Origin: Pseudomonas azadiae
GTDB lineage: Bacteria; Pseudomonadota; Gammaproteobacteria; Pseudomonadales; Pseudomonadaceae
DNA: 64,000 nucleotides
Direction of reading: 5' to 3'
Assembly (NCBI RefSeq): GCF_019145355.1
Contig: NZ_JAHSTY010000002.1
Span: 1,488,001 to 1,552,000 of the forward strand
The position numbers and the translations under genes are program-made. Below the pieces are notes generated by a model that saw only the letters and a program-made list of their open reading frames with translations, did no database searches and was not told where the DNA came from. Positions 1 to 8,660 of this stretch are shown here, in pieces (position 1 is the stretch's first letter; each line of letters opens with the position of its first letter).

Positions 1-840
1 GAAGGCCGTGCCCTGCGCAGCCTGGTGTTGACCAGCCTGGTGTGGTTCGGCGCACTGCTGGCCAGCGTGCCGCTGATTTCGGTGCTTTACATGCTGATCA
101 CCCGGGGCGGCGCTCGCCTGAGCCTGGAGGTGTTCACCGAATTGCCACCGACCGGGTTCGAGACCGGCGGTGGCTTCGGCAACGCCATGGCGGGTACGTT
201 TGTCATGGTCGGTATCGCGGCTGCCATCGCGGTGCCGGTCGGCATCCTGGCCGCCGTGTTCCTGGCTGAGCTGGGGCCGGACAGCAAACTGGCGAACGCT
301 TCGCGCTTTGCCGCGAAAATGCTCACCGGCCTGCCGTCGATTCTGGCGGGCGTGTTTGCCTACGCCCTGGTGGTGATGACCACCGGGACCTACTCGGCCC
401 CTGCCGGCGGCATCGCACTGGCGGTATTGATGCTGCCGATCGTGGTGCTCACGGCTGAAGAGTCGATGAAGATGGTGCCCAAGGTCATGAAGGACGCCGC
501 CTACGGCATGGGCTGCACCCGCTCGCAAGTGATCTGGAAAATCGTCCTGCCCACCGGCATGCCGGCAATCCTCACGGGCGTCATGCTTGCCGTGGCGCGC
601 GCCGCCGGCGAAACCGCACCGCTGTTGTTCACCGCGCTGTTCAGCAACTACTGGATCTACCACGACGGCAACCTGGCGGTGATGAATCCGACGGCCTCCC
701 TTGCCGTGCTGATTTACAACTTCTCCGGCATGCCCTTTGACAACCAGCTCGAGCTCGCCTGGGCGGCCTCATTGGTGCTGGTGATGATCGTGCTGGTCGT
801 GAATATCGTGAGCCGTATTTTCGGCAAGCCCAAGTACTAA
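1..840 (+). CDS. pstA: Phosphate ABC transporter permease PstA (5' truncated by window)
   Basis: Inner-membrane permease of the PstSCAB high-affinity phosphate importer, which works as a heterodimer with PstC. The reading frame is open from base 1, so the start lies outside the window; 279 residues are visible. Several hydrophobic segments alternate with the ABC-permease coupling region (EESMKMVPKVMKDAAYGMGCTR), in which the EAA-type loop contacts PstB, and AGETAPLLFTALFSNYW near the C-terminus is typical of PstA. pstB follows 19 bases downstream, so the two are co-transcribed. The family assignment is firm; only the N-terminus is missing. Confidence 0.95.
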   Translation, partial: EGRALRSLVLTSLVWFGALLASVPLISVLYMLITRGGARLSLEVFTELPPTGFETGGGFGNAMAGTFVMVGIAAAIAVPVGILAAVFLAELGPDSKLANASRFAAKMLTGLPSILAGVFAYALVVMTTGTYSAPAGGIALAVLMLPIVVLTAEESMKMVPKVMKDAAYGMGCTRSQVIWKIVLPTGMPAILTGVMLAVARAAGETAPLLFTALFSNYWIYHDGNLAVMNPTASLAVLIYNFSGMPFDNQLELAWAASLVLVMIVLVVNIVSRIFGKPKY

Positions 841-859
841 GAACGGGAGCAACTGAATT

Positions 860-1678
860 TTGAACACGTCATCTGCGCAAATAGCCGCTCCGTTTATCAC
901 CCAGGCGCCTGTGGTCATGGACTGCAAGCTGGACAAGATTTTCTACGGCAACTTCATGGCGGTGCGTGATAGCCATGTGCCAATCGAGAAAAACAAGATC
1001 ACCGGCTTTATCGGTCCGTCCGGCTGTGGCAAATCCACCGTGCTGCGTAGCCTCAACCGCATGAATGACCTGGTGAAGGGCTTTCGCTTCGAAGGTCATG
1101 TGCATTTCCTCGGCCAGGACGTGTACGGCAAGGGCGTTGATCCGGTGGTCGTACGCCGTTACATCGGCATGGTGTTCCAACAGCCGAACCCGTTCTCCAT
1201 GAGCATTTTCGACAACGTGGCCTTTGGCCTGCGCCTCAATCGCTACAAGGGTGACCTGGGTGACCGCGTCAAGCACGCCCTGCAAGGCGCCGCGTTGTGG
1301 GATGAGGTCAAGGACAAGCTCAAGGTCAGCGGCCTGTCGCTTTCCGGCGGCCAGCAGCAACGCCTGTGTATCGCCCGTGCCATCGCCACCGAGCCGGAAG
1401 TGTTGCTGCTCGATGAACCGTGCTCGGCGCTTGACCCGATTGCCACGCGCCGCGTCGAGGAACTGATGGTCGAGCTCAAGAAGGACTACACCATCGCGCT
1501 GGTGACGCACAACATGCAGCAGGCGATTCGCGTGGCCGATACCACTGCGTTCTTTTCGGTGGATATCTCCCAGGGCACCCGCACCGGCTATCTGGTGGAA
1601 ATGGGCCCTACCGCGCAGATCTTCGAAAACCCGCGCGAACAAATGACCGGGGACTACATCAGCGGCAAGTTCAGCTGA
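860..1678 (+). CDS. pstB: Phosphate ABC transporter ATP-binding protein PstB
   Basis: Cytoplasmic ATPase that powers phosphate import with PstA and PstC. Walker A (GPSGCGKST) is at residues 52-60, the ABC signature (LSGGQQQRL) at 161-169 and Walker B (LLLDEP) at 182-187, followed by the switch histidine in VTHNMQQA. Length 272 aa is close to the usual 250-280. The start is TTG at 860, preceded by GGGAGC; no better ATG lies in frame. Unlike the common pst operon, phoU does not follow: the next two genes are a Fic-like protein and a HAD phosphatase. This may therefore be a second, accessory pst system. Confidence 0.96.
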   Translation: MNTSSAQIAAPFITQAPVVMDCKLDKIFYGNFMAVRDSHVPIEKNKITGFIGPSGCGKSTVLRSLNRMNDLVKGFRFEGHVHFLGQDVYGKGVDPVVVRRYIGMVFQQPNPFSMSIFDNVAFGLRLNRYKGDLGDRVKHALQGAALWDEVKDKLKVSGLSLSGGQQQRLCIARAIATEPEVLLLDEPCSALDPIATRRVEELMVELKKDYTIALVTHNMQQAIRVADTTAFFSVDISQGTRTGYLVEMGPTAQIFENPREQMTGDYISGKFS

Positions 1679-1709
1679 TCCGCCCATGCACCGTTTTTCA
1701 GGATTGCCA

Positions 1710-2408
1710 ATGACTGCAACACGTCGTCTTGATTTGCTCGCGATCGAACGCGCACTGCGTAAGGTACAGGGCCGTTTTGCCCAGCTCAGCCGGGACTTTA
1801 CCGAGCCACGCGACCCGCTGACAGACGAGGTGCTGCAGAATGTGCTTGAAGGCTACGCCCTGATTGACGAGTATGTGGCGCGCGGTGTCGACCTGTTCAA
1901 CCTTCAGCAACTGAACCTGATGCTGGAGATCAATGCCACCGTGCTCTGCGGTAAAGACCCGCAGCGGCGGCAGGAGTACGCCCAGCATCTGGCCGCGACC
2001 GAAGTGCATTTTTTCAACAATGTCGAAGGCGGTATCAAGGATTTGTACAACTGGTACTGCAAGCACCACGATGAATCGGTGTGGAAGCGCGCCGCCGGTG
2101 TCTATGTGCGCGTCCTCAGCAAGCCGCAGTTGTTCATTGAAGGTAATCACCGCAGCGGGTCGCTGATTGTCAGCTACCTGCTGATGCGCGCGGGGCTGCC
2201 ACCGTTTGTACTGACGCTGGACAACGCCGAGGGCTACTTCAACCCATCCTCGGTCATACGCAACTCCGCCAAGCATGGCGTCAAGGCCTTGTACGAATTG
2301 CCCAAGATCAAGAAGAAATATGCCGCGTTCCTGGAAGATAACGCCCCTGATCCAACGGAGTTTTTCCTGGGCGACACCCCGGCACCCGTTTATCAAGGTG
2401 GCTATTGA
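1710..2408 (+). CDS. Degenerate Fic-like domain protein
   Basis: 232-residue cytoplasmic protein downstream of pstB. Residues 140-151 (QLFIEGNHRSGS), followed by a hydrophobic helix and RAGLPPF, match the layout of the Fic active-site loop HxFx(D/E)GNGRxxR and its downstream helix. The catalytic histidine is replaced by glutamine, the second glycine by histidine and the last arginine by serine. Classic AMP-transferase activity is therefore doubtful; a non-catalytic or altered role is possible. The start at 1710 is chosen because CAGGA lies 6 bases upstream; an in-frame ATG at 1686 is less well placed. The stop codon is separated by 1 base from the start of the HAD gene, so the two are translationally close and likely function together. 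The Fic relation is inferred from the motif alone. Confidence 0.6.
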   Translation: MTATRRLDLLAIERALRKVQGRFAQLSRDFTEPRDPLTDEVLQNVLEGYALIDEYVARGVDLFNLQQLNLMLEINATVLCGKDPQRRQEYAQHLAATEVHFFNNVEGGIKDLYNWYCKHHDESVWKRAAGVYVRVLSKPQLFIEGNHRSGSLIVSYLLMRAGLPPFVLTLDNAEGYFNPSSVIRNSAKHGVKALYELPKIKKKYAAFLEDNAPDPTEFFLGDTPAPVYQGGY

Positions 2409-2409
2409 T

Positions 2410-2985
2410 ATGCTCGGCACTCTCAAGCATGCGTTCAAGCGCCAGCGCATCCGTATCTCGTTCGATATCGATGACACGCTGGCCTGCCAACTGCACCACA
2501 GTGCGACCGAACACAGCCGCTTGCCGGCGTGTGTGCACCGCTGGCTGGGCGAACCGCTGCGCAGCGGAACCCGTGCCCTGACCCGCGAGTTACGGCGCCA
2601 GGGCTGCAGCGTGTGGGTCTACACTTCGTCCGGCCGCACTCCGTCCTACATCCGCCGCTGGTTGTTGCTGTACGGCATCCACGTCGACGGTGTGGTCAAC
2701 AGCGTGCGGCACAACCAGGCCCTCACGGACCGTGGCCTGGCGAGCACCCCATCGAAATTCCCGCCAGCGTTCGACATCGACTTGCATGTCGATGACTCCG
2801 AGGGCGTGCAGCTTGAGGGCGTCGATCACGGGTTTCGCGTCGTGGTGGTGGACCCGCAAGACACGCAATGGGCGCAGCGGGTGCTGGAGGCGGTTGCACA
2901 GGTCCAGACGCAGCTTGCACGCCAGCAACCGCACAGGCACAAGCTGCCGGTGCGCGGTTATCCGGGGCTTACGTTGAACGGGTGA
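2410..2985 (+). CDS. HAD-superfamily hydrolase
   Basis: 191-residue haloacid-dehalogenase-fold protein. Motif I is DIDDT near residue 19 (nucleophile and acid/base aspartates), motif II is TSS in VYTSSGRT, a lysine in STPSKFPPAF may serve as motif III, and motif IV is HVDDS. This set indicates a small phosphohydrolase; the substrate cannot be told. The ATG at 2410 comes 1 base after the stop of the Fic-like gene, so an upstream in-frame extension is rejected. It is the last gene of the pst transcript: a strong hairpin plus T-run follows at 3016. A role in phosphate metabolism or in reversing a modification made by its neighbour is only inference. Confidence 0.7.
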   Translation: MLGTLKHAFKRQRIRISFDIDDTLACQLHHSATEHSRLPACVHRWLGEPLRSGTRALTRELRRQGCSVWVYTSSGRTPSYIRRWLLLYGIHVDGVVNSVRHNQALTDRGLASTPSKFPPAFDIDLHVDDSEGVQLEGVDHGFRVVVVDPQDTQWAQRVLEAVAQVQTQLARQQPHRHKLPVRGYPGLTLNG

Positions 2986-3015
2986 AGAAGCTTGCCGTAT
3001 AGGCAGGGTTAAGCA

Positions 3016-3050
3016 GGGGGCGGCTGAGGAATCAGTTGGCCCCCTTTTTT
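3016..3050 (+). terminator. Rho-independent terminator of the pst operon
   Basis: GGGGGCGGCTGA and TCAGTTGGCCCCC form a GC-rich stem (with G-T pairs) around a short loop, followed directly by a run of T. It lies about 30 bases after the HAD stop codon. Confidence 0.8.
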
Positions 3051-3090
3051 ATGCTTGTTCAATACAGCTTTCAGAGACTGACAATTCCCT

Positions 3091-3221
3091 GTAGTGAGCA
3101 GGCTCGCCCCGCGCTGGGCCGCGAAGCGGCCCCAAACCCGGCGATGTGGGTTATCTGAAATTGCGCGGTGTCTTTATTGGGGCGGCTTCGCCACCCAGCG
3201 CGGGACAAGCCCGCTCACTAC
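3091..3221. repeat. REP-like inverted pair (convergent copies)
   Basis: Two arms of about 40 bases, 3091-3133 and 3179-3221, are near-perfect reverse complements (GTAGTGAGCAGGCTCGCCCC against the complement of the right arm, GTAGTGAGCGGGCTTGTCCC). Each arm also has an internal GC-rich hairpin. This is the usual form of intergenic REP doublets (REPINs) in fluorescent pseudomonads. It lies in the roughly 400-base gap 2986-3385, which otherwise holds only the terminator at 3016. Confidence 0.75.
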
Positions 3222-3385
3222 AAAAATGTGTTGATACCTATGTGCATCGCAGGCACGCCAGTTCCCACAGAGAAGCAGCGCGGCGCTTTTTATCTGGCCA
3301 TTCGTCTAAAGCCCGGCACTCTGAATGGCGTGCCGCCTCTCAAGTGTAAGCGCGGATATCCCGAGCATCAGCAAGGAGAGTCAAT

Positions 3386-3547
3386 ATGCACAGCAATGAA
3401 AACGCCCCCGCTAACGAAGCCGGGCATGAGCCTGAGCGTGATGAGGACAATATCCCGTTGCCGCCGGACGACGAGGCGCCTGTTGAAGAGGACATGTCCG
3501 ATGTGGACGCGGCCGATTCGGTCGCGAGCGAGCATCCTGACAACTGA
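3386..3547 (+). CDS. Small acidic hypothetical protein (53 aa)
   Basis: A short gene with a strong Shine-Dalgarno (AAGGAGAG at about 3373-3380) ahead of ATG 3386. The product is very acidic (many D and E, including DEDNIPLPPDDEAPVEED) and probably disordered. No domain is recognised. It is not obviously co-transcribed with cheB, because a strong hairpin (3582-3612) lies between. The good ribosome site and biased composition support a real gene. Confidence 0.55.
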   Translation: MHSNENAPANEAGHEPERDEDNIPLPPDDEAPVEEDMSDVDAADSVASEHPDN

Positions 3548-3581
3548 TTGTCCTGTGTAATCCGAAGTACCCGCCGGCCTT

Positions 3582-3612
3582 GTTCCGGCCGCTGCCCCAC
3601 AGCGGCCGGGAC
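3582..3612. repeat. Strong intergenic hairpin
   Basis: GTTCCGGCCGCTG and CAGCGGCCGGGAC are perfect inverted arms of 13 bases around a 5-base loop. No T-run follows, so it is either a weak terminator for the small gene upstream or an RNA-stabilising hairpin. Confidence 0.6.
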
Positions 3613-3812
3613 TATGGATTGGCGCCGGTCGAACGGGCGTTCTGCGCGCCCAGTGGAATTTTTCCGAACCTTCCCAGGCGCACACCTATCAGAACTAACA
3701 AGGCGGTCGCCCAACGGCACCGCGCGAGGTACGTGGCTTATCGAAATGTTCAGCGTGAGGCCGCAGTTTCAACATGTGCACCGGCGGCACAGTCACAGCA
3801 AGGACATATCTG

Positions 3813-4850
3813 ATGCATCAAGATAACCCGGTTGACCAAATCATCGTGATCGGCGCGTCCAGCGGCGGTTTAACGGCATTGCGCACACTGCTGGCCCAGC
3901 TCCCGAGCGATCTGCAGGCCGCGGTTTTCATCACCATGCATATCGGCGATCAACCCAGCCTGCTGCCGAGCCTGCTGGCTAAGACGACCTCGTTGGACAT
4001 CGATTTTGCCTTGTCTGGAGAAGCCATAAAGAACGGTCGTGTCTACGTGGCGCCACCGGACCAGCACCTGCTGATCAAGCGCGGCACCTTGCAGTTGGTC
4101 CGCAGCGCTAAGGAAAACCACTCCCGCCCCGCGATTGACCCGATGTTTCGCTCCGCTGCGATCAGCTACGCAGAGGGAACGATCGGCGTAATCCTCACCG
4201 GTGAACTGGATGACGGTGTGGTCGGCCTCCAGGCGATCAAGGCTTATGGGGGCAGGGTGTTTGTCCAGGATCCCGAGACGGCCGAAGCGCCCTCCATGCC
4301 GATGAATGCACTGCGTCATGTCGAGGTGGACACTTGCTTGCCGCTCGATGAACTGGGCCGCGCCCTGGGTCGCGCTGTTGCGCAGCGCGCGCCTGAAGCG
4401 CCCGCGCCCAGGGAGCCCAAGCGTATCGAGCCGTACGCGACTGAAAACGATCTGACTGAAGACCTCAGTTCAGGCGGGGCCTATGCTCTGGACGCGATCG
4501 GGAAGGTCTCGGGAATATCTTGCCCGGAATGCGGGGGCTCGTTGTGGGAGGTAGGCGCTGCTCCGCCGCGCTTTCGTTGCCACACCGGCCACAGCTATAC
4601 CTCGGTCGCGTTATTTCATGGCCAGAACGAAATGATCGAGGAAGCGCTGTGGGTGGCCATTCGGGCCATGCACGAAAAGCAGCTGCTACTCGGTCGGCAG
4701 ATTCAAAGCAGTAAGGATTTCGGGCGAACGGGCGCGGTAAAAGAATACGAGCTGGCGAGCGAAGGCCTTGAGGGCCACAAGGACACCCTTCGCGCATTGG
4801 TAACAACGCTACGCCCGGTTTCGTCCAGTGATGCGCAAACGCCTAAATGA
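3813..4850 (+). CDS. Stand-alone CheB-type protein-glutamate methylesterase
   Basis: 345-residue protein with a CheB methylesterase domain at about residues 8-190: GASSGG at 14-19 carries the nucleophilic serine, ITMHIG supplies the histidine and LTGELDDGVVGL the aspartate of the triad. It lacks the N-terminal receiver domain of chemotaxis CheB, so it is not switched by CheA phosphorylation in the usual way. The C-terminal part has a CPEC...CHTGH cluster resembling a zinc ribbon, then a helical tail, as in orphan CheB proteins found outside che operons. The start at 3813 has AAGGA 8 bases upstream; the in-frame GTG-like extension from 3774 is rejected. It overlaps the next gene by ATGA, so they form an operon. 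Confidence 0.85.
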   Translation: MHQDNPVDQIIVIGASSGGLTALRTLLAQLPSDLQAAVFITMHIGDQPSLLPSLLAKTTSLDIDFALSGEAIKNGRVYVAPPDQHLLIKRGTLQLVRSAKENHSRPAIDPMFRSAAISYAEGTIGVILTGELDDGVVGLQAIKAYGGRVFVQDPETAEAPSMPMNALRHVEVDTCLPLDELGRALGRAVAQRAPEAPAPREPKRIEPYATENDLTEDLSSGGAYALDAIGKVSGISCPECGGSLWEVGAAPPRFRCHTGHSYTSVALFHGQNEMIEEALWVAIRAMHEKQLLLGRQIQSSKDFGRTGAVKEYELASEGLEGHKDTLRALVTTLRPVSSSDAQTPK

Positions 4851-5095
4851 AAGCCGACACTGACACTCGAGACCAGGTCGCGGCGATCTTTGACCAGCTC
4901 CTTGCGCTGCGTGAGAGCGTGACCGCACTCGAGCGGGCTGAGGAAGAACGGGCGGGTTCACTGCGTGGTCATCAAACGGTGGATGTGGACGGTGCGTTCC
5001 GTTTGGTCTTCCAGAAGCTTCAGGACGAGATCGCCAGCATGGAAGAGACGTTGGCTACCCTTGCTGAAGCGACCGGTGATGGGCCCACGTTCTAG
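4847..5095 (+). CDS. Small hypothetical helical protein (82 aa)
   Basis: Starts inside the stop of the CheB-like gene (ATGA overlap), so translational coupling is likely. The sequence is mostly charged and heptad-like (DQLLALRESVTALERAEEER), predicting a coiled coil, with no membrane segment. No family is recognised. It could be a partner of the upstream methylesterase. Its stop is convergent with the AraC gene stop, only 6 bases away. Confidence 0.6.
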   Translation: MKADTDTRDQVAAIFDQLLALRESVTALERAEEERAGSLRGHQTVDVDGAFRLVFQKLQDEIASMEETLATLAEATGDGPTF

Positions 5096-5101
5096 CCCAT
5101 G

Positions 5102-5980
5102 TCAGGTGCGCAACCGACCGGCGTCCTTGACCGGCGGAAGGCCGAACATGCGCACATAATCCCGGCTGAATTGCGAAGGGCTCTCGTAACCCACGCGAAA
5201 GCCTGCGCCCGCGGCGTCCAGCGCTTCGGCGACCATCAGCCGGCGCGCTTCCTGCAGCCGCAACTGGCTGCGAAACGCCAGCGGGCTCATGGACGTGACG
5301 GCCTTGAAGTGTGCATGGAAGGTGGAGCGGCTCATGCCGGCAATGTCGGCGATGGCATCGATCCGGCAGGGCTCGTGGTAGTGGGCGCGCAACCAGGCGA
5401 TGGCCTTGGCGATCTGGTTGAGGCGGCTGTCGGCCTTGGCCATTTGCCGCAGTGCGCCGTGACCACTGGCTGTGAGCAGGCGATAGAGGATTTCGCGAAT
5501 CGTCAGCGGCGCCAACGCCTCGATGTCTGCCGGTGTGTCCAGCAGCCGGGCCAGCCTGACGGCCGCGTCCAGCAGCTCGGCGGTGGTGGTGTTGAGTTCG
5601 ATGCTGGCGCCCGGCTGCGCGGGTTGCTCCAGGGACGCCGGATGACGCATCGCCAGCTCGCTCAGCACGGCCATGTCCAGGTCGAGCACCAGGCACAGGT
5701 AAGGCGTTGTCGCGCTGGCCTCGATCACCGACCCCATCACCGGAATGTCCACGGACGCCACCAGGTAAGTCGCTGCGTCGTAGACGTAGCTCGCCGTGCC
5801 GGCGACCACTTGCTTGCGGCCCTGGGCAATCAGGCACAGGGTCGGCTCGTACACCACCGGCATGGGCATTGTCGGCGCGGCTGAGCGCACCAGGCTGACG
5901 CCGGCGACCGGCGTGGAATGAATGCCGTCAATGGGGGCGTGACGGCTGATCAGGTCGATGAGGTGTGCCAGGGCATCCAT
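5102..5980 (-). CDS. AraC family transcriptional regulator
   Basis: Has an N-terminal cupin-like AraC effector domain (PVVYEPTLCLIAQGRKQVV, YDAATYLVASVDIPVMGSV) and two C-terminal helix-turn-helix motifs (IDAIADIAGMSRSTFHAHFK; VGYESPSQFSRDYVRMFGLP). The start at 5980 follows GGAG; a longer frame begins at 6037. It is divergent from the aldo/keto reductase at 6129 with 148 bases between and probably activates it, an arrangement common in pseudomonads. The same subfamily recurs at 54756-55658 beside an SDR gene. Confidence 0.88.
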   Translation of the reverse strand: MDALAHLIDLISRHAPIDGIHSTPVAGVSLVRSAAPTMPMPVVYEPTLCLIAQGRKQVVAGTASYVYDAATYLVASVDIPVMGSVIEASATTPYLCLVLDLDMAVLSELAMRHPASLEQPAQPGASIELNTTTAELLDAAVRLARLLDTPADIEALAPLTIREILYRLLTASGHGALRQMAKADSRLNQIAKAIAWLRAHYHEPCRIDAIADIAGMSRSTFHAHFKAVTSMSPLAFRSQLRLQEARRLMVAEALDAAGAGFRVGYESPSQFSRDYVRMFGLPPVKDAGRLRT

Positions 5981-6128
5981 GGCGGCTCCGTTGATGGGGC
6001 TGGGCAGGGCGGTCCGACTGGTCGGACGATCGTGCAAGGATGCGCGACGATCCTGCTACAGGCAGCCGACCTGCGAGGGGCAGACTCAAGGCTACCGGCT
6101 TGAACGCCCTATACACAAGGAGACCATC

Positions 6129-7208
6129 ATGTCCTCAACGACAGCACTCGACCATTACCGCCTGCTCGGACGATCGGGTATGCGCGTTTCACCCCTGGCC
6201 CTCGGTACCATGACCTTCGGCGACGATTGGGGCTGGGGCATGCAGGAGGCCGAGGCGCGACAGATCTTCGACGCTTACGTTGATCGCGGCGGCAACCTGA
6301 TCGACAGCGCCGTCAACTACACCAACGGCGCCTCCGAGCGCATGCTTGGCCAGTTCCTCAAGGGCAAGCGCGAGCGCCTCGTCGTGTCCACCAAATACAC
6401 CATGGCCCGTGATCCGGGCGACCCCAACAGTGGCGGCAACCACCGCATGAACCTGATGCGTTCGGTGGAAACGAGCCTCAAACAACTGGACACCGATCGC
6501 ATCGAACTGCTGTACCTGCACGCCTGGGATTTCACCACCAGCGCCGACGAAGTGATGCGCGGGTTGGATGACTTGGTACGCAGCGGCAAGGTGCTGTACC
6601 TGGGCATCTGCAACACCCCGGCGTGGAAGGTCGCGCACCTGCAAACCCTGGCTGACCTGCGCGGCTGGTCGCCGTTGGTGGCCTTGCAGATCGAGTACAG
6701 CCTGGTGGAGCGCAGCGTCGAGCACGAGCTGATCCCAATGGCTGCGGCGCTGGGACTGGGCGTACTGCCATGGTCGCCGTTGGGCGGCGGCATCCTGAGC
6801 GGCAAGTACAGTCACGCCGACCTCGGCCAGGCCAGCGAAGCAGGCGTGTCGGCGACGCGCAAGGGTGTGATCAGTTCGTCCGGGCATTTGAACGAGCGTG
6901 CCTTGCACATCGCCAGTGTGGTCGGCGCGGTCGCGAGTGAGATGGGCGTGACGCCGTCCCAGCTTGCCCTGGCCTGGACCCTGCAGAACCCGGCCGTCGT
7001 CGCGCCGGTCATGGGGGCCAGGACCCTGGCCCAGGCTCAGGACAACTTTGGGGCACTCGCCACTCCACTGGATGCCGAGCATCTCGCTCGGCTGGACCAG
7101 GCCAGCGCGCCGGAGCCGATCTTTCCAGAGCGCTTCGTGTCGCGGCCTATGGTGCAACAGTTGATCTTTGGCGGGACGTCGTTGCGCCACCGCGAGGGCT
7201 CGGTATGA
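6129..7208 (+). CDS. Aldo/keto reductase
   Basis: 359-residue NADPH-dependent oxidoreductase of the AKR superfamily. The catalytic tetrad is visible: D in NLIDSAVNY, Y in NYTNG, K in VSTKYTM and H in LYLHAWDF. The C-terminal cofactor-binding part (LAWTLQNPAVVAPVMGARTL) is typical. AAGGAGA precedes the ATG at 6129, which decides the start. It overlaps the following secreted protein gene (ATGA) and is divergent from an AraC regulator that probably controls it. The substrate is unknown; such genes often handle reactive carbonyls. Confidence 0.88.
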   Translation: MSSTTALDHYRLLGRSGMRVSPLALGTMTFGDDWGWGMQEAEARQIFDAYVDRGGNLIDSAVNYTNGASERMLGQFLKGKRERLVVSTKYTMARDPGDPNSGGNHRMNLMRSVETSLKQLDTDRIELLYLHAWDFTTSADEVMRGLDDLVRSGKVLYLGICNTPAWKVAHLQTLADLRGWSPLVALQIEYSLVERSVEHELIPMAAALGLGVLPWSPLGGGILSGKYSHADLGQASEAGVSATRKGVISSSGHLNERALHIASVVGAVASEMGVTPSQLALAWTLQNPAVVAPVMGARTLAQAQDNFGALATPLDAEHLARLDQASAPEPIFPERFVSRPMVQQLIFGGTSLRHREGSV

Positions 7209-7711
7209 AGCGTTCAACGGTTCACCGCATGGCCTCGGCTGCGCTGTTGTGCCTATGGGCGGGCCTTGCCGGTGCGGCTTCGCAGGCGCAAGTCGAAGCC
7301 GGCAACAAACAACGCGTGACCGAAGCCTTCGACCACTGGGCCGCCGGCGGCACGCGCTTCTTCAGCGACATGCTGGCCCCGGACGTCGTCTGGACAATCA
7401 AGGGATCGGGCCCCAGCGCGGGCGTATACCGCGGCGTCGATACGTTCGTCGAGAAGGCCGTGCGGCCCTTGGTAACACGCCTGGCCACGCCGGTCAAACC
7501 GCTGAGTCGGCAGGTCTGGGCCGACGGTGACCATGTGATCATCCAATGGGAGGGCGCCGGCGTAGCGCGTGACGGGCAGGCCTATCACAACAGCTATGCC
7601 TGGATCTTCCGGATGCACGAGGGCAAGGCCGTCGAAGTGACCGCGTTTCTGGACCTGGCGCCTTACGACGAGGTGCTGCGGCGGGTCCCGGCGCAGGCGG
7701 GGCAGGGATAG
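7205..7711 (+). CDS. Secreted SnoaL-like (NTF2-fold) protein
   Basis: 168 residues with a signal peptide (hydrophobic ASAALLCLWAGLAGAASQA, cleavage likely near residue 26) followed by an NTF2/SnoaL-like domain: ANKQRVTEAFDHWAAGG-type helix, FFSDMLAPDVVWTIKGSGP and a central VYRGVDTFVEKAV. Related domains are ketosteroid-isomerase-like and bind small molecules; the function here is open. It overlaps the aldo/keto reductase stop, so it is part of the same AraC-linked operon. Confidence 0.75.
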   Translation: MKRSTVHRMASAALLCLWAGLAGAASQAQVEAGNKQRVTEAFDHWAAGGTRFFSDMLAPDVVWTIKGSGPSAGVYRGVDTFVEKAVRPLVTRLATPVKPLSRQVWADGDHVIIQWEGAGVARDGQAYHNSYAWIFRMHEGKAVEVTAFLDLAPYDEVLRRVPAQAGQG

Positions 7712-7832
7712 CCAGGTCGCTGCCGCGCAGCCAGCGTTGAATGCCGTCACATTTGCCTGGCACAGATACCCATGCACAGATAACCAAAGCCAATACCGGG
7801 CGGGCGACGTGTCGTTCCAGAGTGGCCCGCAT

Positions 7833-8084
7833 CTAGTGCTGAGGCGCGGCCCAGATCGAAAGCTCCTTGAGCTTTATTTCGGTGGAGATATCAAATTCGG
7901 TTTGAAGCCGCTGTGCCGCATCGTCCGTGATGCTTGCCGAACACTGTAAGCCCAGCACGAAACCGTTCGCCCTTGCGCCGGCCTTGACTGCCATGATCAT
8001 CGACCCGGACTTCTGAATTTCCGCCATGATTTTTTCCGCCTGGCGAATGATCGAAGCAGGAAGCTCTTTTTTGAAATCGGCCAT
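7833..8084 (-). CDS. Small hypothetical protein (83 aa)
   Basis: The ATG at 8084 is preceded by GGAGT on the minus strand. The product MADFKKELPASIIRQAEKIM... has a helical N-terminus and a central ALKAGARANGFVLGLQCSAS-like segment. No family is recognised. Codon use is regular and the start is convincing, so I accept it as a gene. Confidence 0.5.
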   Translation of the reverse strand: MADFKKELPASIIRQAEKIMAEIQKSGSMIMAVKAGARANGFVLGLQCSASITDDAAQRLQTEFDISTEIKLKELSIWAAPQH

Positions 8085-8302
8085 TTTTTACTCCAAACGC
8101 ACACAAGGTATTACTGGCTTAACGCCATTACGCGGAGCTGAATGCTCTCTGATGTAGGAGATTCATGGGAGGTAGCTGCGTTCAAAAAATAAGGTCCGAT
8201 TCCGCTCGACGTGACGCTACTCGGTTCCGGGTGTGCCGTTGGGCGCGCAGACAAGGGGGGCCGACGGCGGCCAGTGGGCCATGCCGTCGGCAGAGTGGAT
8301 CA

Positions 8303-8437
8303 TTACTCGAAGGTACAGACCCAAAGGTGGTCGTGCCGGTAGGGCGCACGGGTGAAATGGACGTCCGAGACCAAGTACAGCCCCCGCTCCTGGAGTGCCT
8401 CGGTCAGTTGTACGAGTGTCTCTGCTTGGATAGTCAT
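8303..8437 (-). CDS. Possible small protein (44 aa)
   Basis: A minus-strand reading frame starting at ATG 8437 with GAGGTGA 6 bases upstream. The product begins MTIQAETLVQLTEALQERG and ends in VCTFE. It is short and unrecognised. The clear ribosome site and amphipathic N-terminal helix make it plausible; the overlapping plus-strand frame has no such support. Confidence 0.4.
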   Translation of the reverse strand: MTIQAETLVQLTEALQERGLYLVSDVHFTRAPYRHDHLWVCTFE

Positions 8438-8660
8438 TGCCGTCACCTCGTCAGATTATCGCCTTCATAATGCTTGACCGGGAGGGCAACGGGCTAATTC
8501 AAAATTTTTACACGGTTGACTAATACACGGTCACATCAGCGCCTGCGTTGAAGCGTGCGCAAGCAAATCGGTGAGTTCAGCCATGTGAGAAAGATCAGGC
8601 AATTGAAACTTCTGCCGTCCTGCAACTATCTCCTAAGCATCAGCCAAAAGGAGGTCATGT

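Noticed and set aside
869..1687. 272-codon frame on the minus strand opposite pstB
   Set aside because: It is the mirror of pstB, with histidine-rich low-quality sequence and no ribosome site. High GC makes such long antisense frames common.
3091..3221. Possible small RNA or CRISPR-like repeat
   Set aside because: Only two inverted arms, not direct repeats with spacers; structure fits a REP doublet.
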